IMG/VR virus record: IMGVR_UViG_3300044825_000898
Coordinates: 1-33,820 of that record
Length of the DNA: 33,820 bases
Source of the DNA: a virus
Direction: 5' to 3' (one strand)
This document shows positions 7,213 through 13,532 of this stretch, one piece after another; within the stretch, counting starts at the first letter, position 1; each line of letters starts with the position of its first letter. The notes beneath the pieces are model-generated. The model made no database searches. It saw only the letters and a program-made list of their open reading frames with translations, and was not told the origin of the DNA. The position numbers and the translations under genes were made by a program.

Positions 7213-7479
7213 ATGTCTGGCATCATCGGCCGCGTTTCCGGCGGCATCACTCAAGCGGTCGACCAGAAGGCTGGTCTCCCTGGCTTTGCCGGCATGTGGG
7301 CCCGCGGCATGGCGGCGTCGCGCTTCTATCAGCCCGGCGACACGTCGGCCGCTGCATCGCCTGCACCTTCTGGCCAGGCGTCTTCTGGCACCCAGCCCAT
7401 GGGTGGATCCGCGCCTCAGCAGCGCAAGCGCCAGGCCGGCGCGCAGAGTCTGGCCAGTACTGACATTCTTGGAGGCTGA
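7213..7479 (+). CDS. Small head-module protein ending DILGG
   Basis: An 88-aa protein starting one base after the preceding stop. The N-terminus is Gly/Ala-rich (MSGIIGRVSGGITQAVDQKA) and could be membrane-active or structural. The middle is a low-complexity Ser/Ala/Pro/Gln linker, followed by a basic patch (QQRKRQAG) and the C-terminus SLASTDILGG. The architecture, with a linker, basic patch and Gly-Gly end, parallels its upstream neighbour. It also recalls T7 gp7.3, whose end is likewise a basic stretch followed by a Ser/Gly-rich tail. A minor virion or ejection-related role is inferred. Confidence 0.7.
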   Translation: MSGIIGRVSGGITQAVDQKAGLPGFAGMWARGMAASRFYQPGDTSAAASPAPSGQASSGTQPMGGSAPQQRKRQAGAQSLASTDILGG

Positions 7480-7482
7480 TCC

Positions 7483-9144
7483 ATGGCAGACACCCGTGCG
7501 AGTGAAATCCTCGACATGCACGCTCGCATGGCCAACCAGCGCGAGCACTTCGAGAAGGTGTGGGATGACATTGCCGAGCGCGTGGCGCCCCGCAAAGCCG
7601 AGTTCAAGCGGCGCAACACGGCGCAGACGACCAAGGGCAAGCAGCGCACCGAGAAGATGTTCGACGCGGTGCCGGCGCTGGCCCTGGATCGCTTCGCGGC
7701 GGCGTTCCATTCCCTGGTGACGCCCCGCAACCAGCAGTGGCACAAGGTCAAGACCGCGAACGAGGAGCTGGCCGAAGACACCGACGTGCAGCGATACCTG
7801 GACGAGGTGAACCGTCGGCTGTTCGCTGCGCGCTACGCTGGCAACTTCGACAACCAGGTGCACGAGTGCTATTTCGACGCGGGCGCGTTCGGCACCATGG
7901 GCCTGTTCGTGGCCGACATGCCGGGCCAGAAGATCCTCTACCGCTCCGTGCCGATCGACCAGCTGTTCATCGCTGAGAACGAGCACGGCCAGGTCGACGT
8001 CGTGCATCGCTACTTCTGGATGACGGCTCGCCAGGCCTACCGCAAGTGGGGCGACAAGCTGCCTGGCCACATCAAGACGGCGGCCGAGCGCACGCCAGAT
8101 GCCGAGTTCCCGTTCCTGCACTGCGTCAAGCCGCGCGAGGATCTTGACGTGCGGCGGATGGACTACCGCGGCATGCCGTTCGCCAGCTACTTCGTTTGCG
8201 TCGACAGCAGGATGATCTTGGGGGAGGGCGGGTTCCGCGTGTTCCCTTACTGCGTCGGTCGCTACTCCGTGACGGCCGGCGAGGTCTATGGCCGCTCGCC
8301 CATGATGACGGCTCTGCCCGACGTCAAGATGCTGAACGAGATGAACAAGACCACCATGCAGGCCGCGCAGCTCGCTGTGCTGCCGCCCATGCTGGCCGCT
8401 CGTGATGGCATCCTTGACGCGATCCGCCTGACGCCCGCGGCGATCAACTATGGCGGCGTTGATGACCAGGGCCGGCAGATGCTGCAGCCGCTGCGCCTGG
8501 GCGAGAACCTGCCCGTTTCCATCGAGCTGATGGATCAGAAGCGCAAGGTCGTGCAAGACGCGCTGTGGAACACCCTGTTCCAGATCCTCGTGGACAACCC
8601 GAGCATGACGGCTACCGAGGCCATGCTTCGCGCCCAGGAGAAGGGCGCCCTGCTGGCGCCGACGGCCAGCCGCACCGAGTCCGAGTTCCTGAATCCGATG
8701 ATCACCCGCGAGCTGCAGCTGCTCGAGGATGCCGGCATGCTGCCCGAGAAGCCAGAGAAGCTGCAGGGCCAGGCCTTCATCGAGGTCGAGTACACGTCGC
8801 CTCTCGAGCTGGCCCGGCGTGCCCAGGAAGGCGTGGCCATCCTGCGTGCGGTCGAGCAGCTGGCGCCGCTGGCCCAGGTGCTGGGGCCCGAGGCCTACAA
8901 GCGCGTGAACGTCGACGAGGCGTCGAAGGTGATCTTCGAAGTCAACGGCGTGCCATCCAAGGTGCTCTACTCCGACGACGAGATGGCCGCCATCGACGAG
9001 CAGAAGGCCCAGCAGGCCGAGATGCAGCAGGTGCTGCAGGCTGCACCGGTGGCCGCGTCTGCCGCCCGCGATCTGGCCCAGGCTTCGGCGCTGTCGCAGG
9101 GCATGCCCAACCAGTCGTCCATCCTTCCTGATCCGGGGGCATGA
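7483..9144 (+). CDS. Portal (head-to-tail connector) protein
   Basis: A 553-aa protein of the T7-type podoviral connector family. Recognisable segments include the N-terminal helix region (HARMANQREHFEKVWDDIAE), the LALDRFAAAFHSLVTPRNQQW block, and the wing/stem part with YGRSPMMTALPDVKMLNEMN. The length of about 550 aa is normal for the family. GGAGG at 7471-7475 lies 7 nt before ATG 7483. The portal forms the dodecameric ring at one capsid vertex, binding the terminase during packaging and the tail afterwards. The C-terminus is Gln/Ala-rich and overlaps the next start by 4 nt. Confidence 0.93.
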   Translation: MADTRASEILDMHARMANQREHFEKVWDDIAERVAPRKAEFKRRNTAQTTKGKQRTEKMFDAVPALALDRFAAAFHSLVTPRNQQWHKVKTANEELAEDTDVQRYLDEVNRRLFAARYAGNFDNQVHECYFDAGAFGTMGLFVADMPGQKILYRSVPIDQLFIAENEHGQVDVVHRYFWMTARQAYRKWGDKLPGHIKTAAERTPDAEFPFLHCVKPREDLDVRRMDYRGMPFASYFVCVDSRMILGEGGFRVFPYCVGRYSVTAGEVYGRSPMMTALPDVKMLNEMNKTTMQAAQLAVLPPMLAARDGILDAIRLTPAAINYGGVDDQGRQMLQPLRLGENLPVSIELMDQKRKVVQDALWNTLFQILVDNPSMTATEAMLRAQEKGALLAPTASRTESEFLNPMITRELQLLEDAGMLPEKPEKLQGQAFIEVEYTSPLELARRAQEGVAILRAVEQLAPLAQVLGPEAYKRVNVDEASKVIFEVNGVPSKVLYSDDEMAAIDEQKAQQAEMQQVLQAAPVAASAARDLAQASALSQGMPNQSSILPDPGA

Positions 9145-9425
9145 TGCGGCTGTGGGTGCATTTCTGGAACCTGAGAGAATCGGCGCGGGCGCTGTTTGTC
9201 CGGCGTGACGCCACACCGGCGCAGGCCCGGCCGATCCTCGATGAGCTGCGCGAGTTCTGCCGCGCTGATGTGTCGTGCGTGGTGGTGGCCAAGGATGGCC
9301 GCATCGACACGCACGCGACCGCTGTTGCCGAGGGGCGGCGCGAGGTCTGGCTGAAGATCCAGCAGATCCTCGAGCTGACTGACGAGCAGATCAACAAGCT
9401 GAAGGACGAGAACCATGACGACTGA
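9141..9425 (+). CDS. Bbp19-like small protein
   Basis: A 94-aa protein starting in the ATGA overlap with the portal stop. The core LDELREFCRADVSCVVV, followed by EGRREVWLKIQQILELTDEQ, matches my recollection of the Bbp19-like phage domain from Bordetella phage BPP-1 and relatives: a conserved FCRAD-like stretch, then EGRR-x-V-x-L-x-I. Function is unknown; the position suggests a minor head or assembly protein. The end overlaps the first Gp49-family gene by 11 nt (ATGACGACTGA). ATG 9144 is a possible alternative start. Confidence 0.75.
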   Translation: MMRLWVHFWNLRESARALFVRRDATPAQARPILDELREFCRADVSCVVVAKDGRIDTHATAVAEGRREVWLKIQQILELTDEQINKLKDENHDD

Positions 9426-9777
9426 CGAAACCATTGAGCAAGAGATTCAGGCCAAGGGCCTGACGGCGCCGCGCATCACGCCGGCTGACATCGAGGCGAA
9501 CATCGCCAGCGAGCACTACTTCACGGCAGGAGACGGCGTGTTCGGCCGAGAAGTGGCTGCGTGCGGCACTCCGGTGACGAGCGAGCCGGCGCTGAACCTG
9601 CTGACCTTCTGCGTGCTGACCCTCAAGAACGGCTTCACCGTCACGGGTGAGAGCGCCTGCGCCAGCCCGGCCAACTTCAACGCCGAGGTGGGCCGCAAGA
9701 TCGCCCGCCAGAACGCGATCAACAAGGTGTGGCCGCTGATGGGCTACGAGCTGCGCAGCAAACTTGCCACCGTTTAA
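9415..9777 (+). CDS. Gp49/Gp66-family phage protein, copy 1
   Basis: A 120-aa protein of the family named for N4 gp49 and Sf6 gene 66. Hallmarks: RITPADIEANIASEHYF at the N-terminus, then LLTFCVLTLKNGFTVTGESA, then ARQNAINKVWPLMGYELRSK. Members occur in many podoviruses, and the biochemical role is not established. This is the first of two tandem copies whose starts are exactly 378 bp apart. It differs from the second mainly between residues 24 and 88, where it has VFGREVAACGTPVTSEP instead of a Gly/Asn-rich stretch. A GAAGGACGAG sequence could act as ribosome binding site. Confidence 0.85.
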   Translation: MTTDETIEQEIQAKGLTAPRITPADIEANIASEHYFTAGDGVFGREVAACGTPVTSEPALNLLTFCVLTLKNGFTVTGESACASPANFNAEVGRKIARQNAINKVWPLMGYELRSKLATV

Positions 9778-9792
9778 CGAGAGGACTGAACC

Positions 9793-10155
9793 ATGACGAC
9801 TGACGAAACCATTGAGCAAGAGATTCAGGCCAAGGGCCTGACGGCGCCGCGCATCACGCCGGATGACATCGAGGCGAACATTGCGAGCGAACACTACTTC
9901 ACCGCCGAGGATGGCGTCGGGCGCGCCAACCGAGGGCAGACGAGTAACGGGGGCAAGAACCCGTCTGCACTGTCGCTGCTGACGTTCTGCGTGCTCGTGC
10001 TCCGCAACGGTTTTACCGTGACCGGCGAGTCAGCCTGTGCCAGCCCAGAGAATTTCGACGCCGAGGTGGGCCGCAAGATCGCCCGCCAGAACGCGATCAA
10101 CAAGGTCTGGCCGCTGATGGGCTACGAGCTGCGCAGCAAACTTGCCACCGTTTAA
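9793..10155 (+). CDS. Gp49/Gp66-family phage protein, copy 2
   Basis: A 120-aa paralogue of the preceding gene with the same family blocks (ITPDDIEANIASEHYF, LLTFCVLVLRNGFTVTGESA, ARQNAINKVWPLMGYE). The two genes are almost identical at the nucleotide level over the first 75 nt and about the last 117 nt, but clearly diverged between. GAGAGG upstream of ATG 9793 is a good Shine-Dalgarno. Keeping both copies intact and in frame suggests both are used, or that the duplication is recent and refreshed by recombination. Confidence 0.85.
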   Translation: MTTDETIEQEIQAKGLTAPRITPDDIEANIASEHYFTAEDGVGRANRGQTSNGGKNPSALSLLTFCVLVLRNGFTVTGESACASPENFDAEVGRKIARQNAINKVWPLMGYELRSKLATV

Positions 10156-10170
10156 CGAGAGGTCTGAACC

Positions 10171-10944
10171 ATGACGACGGTTGATCCTGGCGTGGCACCT
10201 GCTGCCGCCACTCCCGCACCTGCTGCTGCAGCCCCTGCTGCCGGCGCATCCGTGGCCGCCGACCTGCTGGGTGGTTCGCCTGCTCCGGCTCCTGGCGCTG
10301 CTGCTCCCGCTGCTGCCCCTGGTGCTGCACCTGCTGCCGATGGCCAGCTCACTGGCGAGGCCAAGCCCGAAGGCGAGCAGGCCCTGAAGCTTCCCGGCAA
10401 GGACGCCACGCCCGAGGATTGGGCCGTGTTCTACAAGTCGATCGGCGCGCCCGAGACGGCCGACGCCTACAAGCTGCCCGTGCCCGAGGGCGACGATGGC
10501 GTGTTCGCCAAGACTGCATCCGAGTGGTTCAAGGAAGCCGGCGTTCTGCCCCGCCAGGCCGAGGCGCTGGCCGGCAAGTGGAACGAGTACGTGGCCTCGC
10601 AGATGCAGTCCTTCGAGAAGGCCGAGGCTGACCGCATCGCTGCTCTGCACGCCAAGAACACGGCGGAGAAGCAAGACCTGATGAACGAGTGGGGCCAGCG
10701 CGCCACCGAGAACATGGAGTTCGCCAAGCGGGCCGTTTCTCAGTTCCTGCCCAAGGAGAAAGCGGCCGACGTGATCGGCGCGCTCGAGGGCGTGCTGGGC
10801 TACAAGGGCGCGATCCAGTTCCTGCACGGCATCGGCAAGGGCCTGGGCGAGCATGACGCCACGGTCGGCATGGGCCAGTCGGCAGGGCAGGGCGGCGTGC
10901 AGAAGTCGCTGGCCGAGCGCATGTTCCCCAACATGCCGAACTGA
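10171..10944 (+). CDS. Capsid assembly scaffolding protein
   Basis: A 257-aa protein. Residues 1-60 are an Ala/Pro-rich low-complexity arm containing SVAADLLGG (residues 27-35). The centre (LPGKDATPEDWAVFYKSIGA through YKLPVPEG) and the helical C-terminal half fit podoviral scaffold proteins, which end in a short basic or hydrophobic coat-binding tail; here the end is LAERMFPNMPN. Position directly before the major capsid gene supports the call. Scaffolds direct procapsid assembly and then leave. GAGAGG precedes ATG 10171. The start region lies in the 378-bp repeat, so it also begins MTT. Confidence 0.85.
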   Translation: MTTVDPGVAPAAATPAPAAAAPAAGASVAADLLGGSPAPAPGAAAPAAAPGAAPAADGQLTGEAKPEGEQALKLPGKDATPEDWAVFYKSIGAPETADAYKLPVPEGDDGVFAKTASEWFKEAGVLPRQAEALAGKWNEYVASQMQSFEKAEADRIAALHAKNTAEKQDLMNEWGQRATENMEFAKRAVSQFLPKEKAADVIGALEGVLGYKGAIQFLHGIGKGLGEHDATVGMGQSAGQGGVQKSLAERMFPNMPN

Positions 10945-10970
10945 TCCGGCGTTGAGATTTTCAGTTGTAT

Positions 10971-11043
10971 TGACGCAACGGCATCACAGGCTGAGAATTC
11001 GCCCGGTGATGCTGTTTTCTCATCATCTGGCGCGATTGCGTCA
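10971..11043 (+). promoter_or_regulatory. Nested hairpin leader of the capsid gene
   Basis: TGACGCAA (10971-10978) pairs with TTGCGTCA (11036-11043), enclosing GCATCAC (10981-10987) paired with GTGATGC (11006-11012). This nested stem lies in the 122-nt gap between scaffold and capsid, just before the consensus AGGAGG ribosome site at 11055-11060. It may stabilise the capsid mRNA or mark an RNA processing point. Confidence 0.5.
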
Positions 11044-11066
11044 TCAACTTTGATAGGAGGCCGTAA

Positions 11067-12086
11067 ATGGCAACGATTGGCGCAAACGTCCTCACGCTGA
11101 CCGATTGGGCGAAGCGTGTTGACCCCTCCGGTGACGGCGTTTCGCCCGTCGTCGAACTGCTCAACCAGAGCAACGAAGTCCTGACCGACATGCTGTGGCT
11201 CGAGGGCAACCTGGCCACCGGCCACCGCACCACGGTGCGCACCGGCCTGCCGTCCGTGGCCTGGCGCAAGCTGAACTACGGTGTCCCTCAGTCCAAGTCG
11301 ACCACCGTCACCGTGGACGACACCTGCGGGATGCTGGAAGCCTTCGGTCAGGTGGACAAGGATCTGGCTGAGCTGAACGGCACCACGGCCGCCTTCCGCC
11401 TGTCCGAGTCGGTCGCGTTCATCGAGTCGATGAACCAGGCCATGGCTCAGACGCTGTTCTACGGCGACAGTGAGCAGAACCCCGAGCGCTTCCTGGGCCT
11501 GGCCCCGCGCTACTCCACCATCTCCGGAGCCAACAACGGCCAGAACATCCTGAGCGCTGGCACCGTGACCGGCGGCGACGGCACCTCCATCTGGCTGGTG
11601 TGCTGGGGCCAGAACTCCGTGCACGGCATCTTCCCCAAGGGCTCGATGGCCGGCCTGCAGCACGAAGACCTGGGCCTGGACACCGTGACCGATGCCGTCG
11701 GCGGCAAGTACCGCGCCTACCTCGACCGCTACCAGTGGAAGTGCGGCCTGGCCCTGCGCGACTGGCGCTATGTGGTGCGCGGCGCCAACATCGACGTGTC
11801 TGCCCTGATCGCCGACACCGCCGGCACCACTGTGCGCATCATCGAGCTGATGAGCCGCATGATCGACCGCATCCCGAACTTCGGTTCGTGCAAGCCCGTG
11901 TTCTACATGAACCGCACCGTCTTCTCGATGCTGCGCGTGCATGCCCTGAACCGTTCGGCGAATGCGCTGGGTCTGGAGCAGGCGATGGACCAGTTCGGCA
12001 ACCCGATCCGCGGCGGCCTGAACTTCCTGGGCATCCCCATCCGCCGCGTGGATGCGATCACCAACACCGAGGCTCAGATCAGCTGA
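11067..12086 (+). CDS. Major capsid protein (Bbp17-like)
   Basis: A 339-aa coat protein. The N-terminus (ANVLTLTDWAKRVDPSG), the block HRTTVRTGLPSVAWRKLNYG and the conserved E-loop-like and P-domain segments (FGQVDKDLAELNG; NQAMAQTLFYGD) match HK97-fold podoviral capsid proteins of the BPP-1 type. A perfect AGGAGG lies 6 nt before ATG 11067, the strongest ribosome site in the window and fitting for the most abundant virion protein. Scaffold lies upstream and cement protein downstream. It would form the icosahedral shell. A structured leader precedes it and a GC hairpin follows it. Confidence 0.9.
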   Translation: MATIGANVLTLTDWAKRVDPSGDGVSPVVELLNQSNEVLTDMLWLEGNLATGHRTTVRTGLPSVAWRKLNYGVPQSKSTTVTVDDTCGMLEAFGQVDKDLAELNGTTAAFRLSESVAFIESMNQAMAQTLFYGDSEQNPERFLGLAPRYSTISGANNGQNILSAGTVTGGDGTSIWLVCWGQNSVHGIFPKGSMAGLQHEDLGLDTVTDAVGGKYRAYLDRYQWKCGLALRDWRYVVRGANIDVSALIADTAGTTVRIIELMSRMIDRIPNFGSCKPVFYMNRTVFSMLRVHALNRSANALGLEQAMDQFGNPIRGGLNFLGIPIRRVDAITNTEAQIS

Positions 12087-12090
12087 TAGC

Positions 12091-12106
12091 GGGGGCTCAT
12101 GCCCCC
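12091..12106 (+). other. Intercistronic GC hairpin after capsid gene
   Basis: GGGGGC (12091-12096), loop TCAT, GCCCCC (12101-12106), without a T tract. It lies 4 nt after the capsid stop and before AAAGGAA, the ribosome site of the cement gene. It more likely protects the capsid mRNA 3' end or tunes read-through than fully terminates. Confidence 0.55.
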
Positions 12107-12121
12107 TTGAAAGGAAACACC

Positions 12122-12544
12122 ATGATTCTCGATCGCGAAAACGCGTTCTCGATCCAGCAGGCGCTGACCGCTACCGCTGTCTCCACCGACTTGATCGACC
12201 TGTCGCAACTGCGCCAGATCGGCTTCGGCAAGGATCTGTACCTGGTGATCACCGTGGATGTGGCCGCTGGCGGCACCTCGCCAACGCTGCAGGTCAACGT
12301 GCAGACCGACGACAACTCGGGCTTCTCGTCGGCAGCCACGGCGCTGACGTCGCCCACCTACTCGCAGGCGCAGCTGGGCCTGTCCACGCAGATCGTGCTG
12401 CCCATGCCTCAGCAGGGCTGGGAGCGCTTCGTGCGCTTGCAGTACGTGCTCGGCGGCACCTCGCCCACCATGACCCTCTCGGCCCACCTGGTCGAGAACT
12501 ATCAGCAGGATCAGAAATATCCCGCTGGCTTCGTGGTGGCCTGA
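12122..12544 (+). CDS. Bbp16-family capsid cement protein
   Basis: A 140-aa beta-rich protein. The start MILDRENAFSIQQALTAT, then STDLIDLSQLRQIGFGKDLY and LQVNVQTDDNSGFSSA, fit the Bbp16 family. That family's founding member decorates and stabilises the BPP-1 capsid as trimers. AAAGGAA before ATG 12122 is the ribosome site; the open frame extends upstream only because the capsid gene lacks stops in that frame. It directly follows the major capsid gene, as expected. Its stop overlaps the next start (TGATG). Confidence 0.88.
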   Translation: MILDRENAFSIQQALTATAVSTDLIDLSQLRQIGFGKDLYLVITVDVAAGGTSPTLQVNVQTDDNSGFSSAATALTSPTYSQAQLGLSTQIVLPMPQQGWERFVRLQYVLGGTSPTMTLSAHLVENYQQDQKYPAGFVVA

Positions 12545-12774
12545 TGAAGCAGCGTGCTCGTCTGGCAGGTGTGCTCGCCAACCCGTTCCGCTTCATCGAG
12601 GCGGGCCAGGAATTCGAGCACGCCGAGCTGATGAACTGGGCTGCCCCTGTGGAGGAACCGCCGGCAGATGAAGCCGCCGAACCCGAGCATGGCGCCCAGG
12701 CCCCTGAGCAGGAAGTGAAGGCCAAGCGGGGGCGCAAGCCGGCCGCCGAACCCGAGCCGTCAGACCCGATCTGA
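12544..12774 (+). CDS. Small hypothetical protein with acidic and AT-hook-like tail
   Basis: A 76-aa protein whose ATG overlaps the cement gene stop. The N-terminal half (VLANPFRFIEAGQEFEHAEL) is well ordered in appearance. The C-terminal half is Pro/Glu/Ala-rich and contains KAKRGRKPA, an AT-hook-like basic motif, followed by PEPSDPI. It is the last gene of the head operon and is followed by a strong terminator. No function is known to me; a minor structural role at the head is a guess from position. Confidence 0.65.
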   Translation: MKQRARLAGVLANPFRFIEAGQEFEHAELMNWAAPVEEPPADEAAEPEHGAQAPEQEVKAKRGRKPAAEPEPSDPI

Positions 12775-12789
12775 TCGCCTGAACAGATG

Positions 12790-12816
12790 AAGACGCCCCC
12801 TCTGTGGGGCGTTTTT
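12790..12816 (+). terminator. Strong terminator between head and tail modules
   Basis: ACGCCCC (12793-12799), loop CTCTGT, GGGGCGT (12806-12812), followed by TTTTT to 12816. The upstream AAG can extend pairing into the T run. It ends the head gene operon. Confidence 0.9.
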
Positions 12817-12833
12817 CATTGGAGCGCGCTGCC

Positions 12834-12861
12834 TTGCGTTTCTCCAGACTGGTGCGAAAAT
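12834..12861 (+). promoter_or_regulatory. Putative weak promoter for tail genes
   Basis: TTGCGT (12834-12839), 16-nt spacer, GAAAAT (12856-12861) with TG at 12853-12854. It is weak by consensus, but it lies just after the strong terminator and 23 nt before the next ATG, where a new start of transcription is needed. Confidence 0.35.
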
Positions 12862-12884
12862 CACACCATCCTCAAGGAGCCCAC

Positions 12885-13532
12885 ATGGCCAGCCAAGTTT
12901 CCATCATGAATCGGGCGCTCACCCACCTGGGCGAGTCGACGATCCTTCTGCCCACCGACAACGTGAAGCAGGCCCGCGTGCTGTCGGCCATCTACGACGA
13001 CACTCGCGATGCCGAGCTGCGCGCGAACCGCTGGAAGTTCGCCATCAAGCGCACCCGCATGTCGGCGCTGGCTGAGGCCCCGGCCTGGGGCTACTCGTTC
13101 CAGTACGAGCTGCCCGACAACTACCTGGCCATGGTGCAGGTGAACGACATCTACGTCACCACGGGCACCAAGCAGAAGGCGCCATGGTCGGTCGAGGGCC
13201 GGCGCGTGCTCACCGATCTCGGAGCCCCGCTGGCGCTGCGCTACGTCGCCCGCATCGTCGACACCACGCTGTTCGATGCGCTGTTCACCGACTCCTTCTC
13301 GCTGCGCCTGGCCATGAATGCGTGCGAGGCGCTGACGCAAAGCGACACCAAGTTCCAGAAGCTGGCCCAGCTCTACAAGGAAGCGATCAGCCGGGCCGTG
13401 CGCGTCGATGCCGTGGAGAACCCGCCCGACGAGCTGCCGTCTGGTTCCTGGATCACGTCGCGCGAAGGCGGCAGCGTGTCGGGCCTGGCCGCTGATGGCG
13501 GCATCTGGCCGTCCGGCGTGGAGGTGCTGTGA
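12885..13532 (+). CDS. Tail tubular protein A-like (gp11-like adaptor)
   Basis: A 215-aa protein. The N-terminus (SQVSIMNRALTHLGESTILL, then AIYDDTRDAELRANRWKFA) is characteristic of T7 gp11-type tail tubular or head-completion adaptors. The length is close to T7 gp11 (about 196 aa). AAGGAG lies before ATG 12885. The upstream extension of the frame crosses the terminator and is not coding. These proteins form the ring joining portal to the tail nozzle. Placement directly upstream of the nozzle gene supports the call. Confidence 0.85.
   Translation: MASQVSIMNRALTHLGESTILLPTDNVKQARVLSAIYDDTRDAELRANRWKFAIKRTRMSALAEAPAWGYSFQYELPDNYLAMVQVNDIYVTTGTKQKAPWSVEGRRVLTDLGAPLALRYVARIVDTTLFDALFTDSFSLRLAMNACEALTQSDTKFQKLAQLYKEAISRAVRVDAVENPPDELPSGSWITSREGGSVSGLAADGGIWPSGVEVL

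Larger units (their letters stand above)
9410..10175 (+). repeat. 378-bp tandem duplication with mosaic divergence
   Basis: Starts at 9415, 9793 and 10171 are spaced exactly 378 bp, and GAACCATGACGAC occurs at each. The 5' block 9410-9484 is identical to 9788-9862. The 3' block 9680-9797 matches 10058-10175 with about two mismatches. The middle is diverged in both silent and amino-acid-changing positions. Confidence 0.85.

Noticed and set aside
7168-9216. A 682-codon minus-strand frame opposite the portal
   Set aside because: Low-complexity antisense product; the portal on the plus strand is certain.
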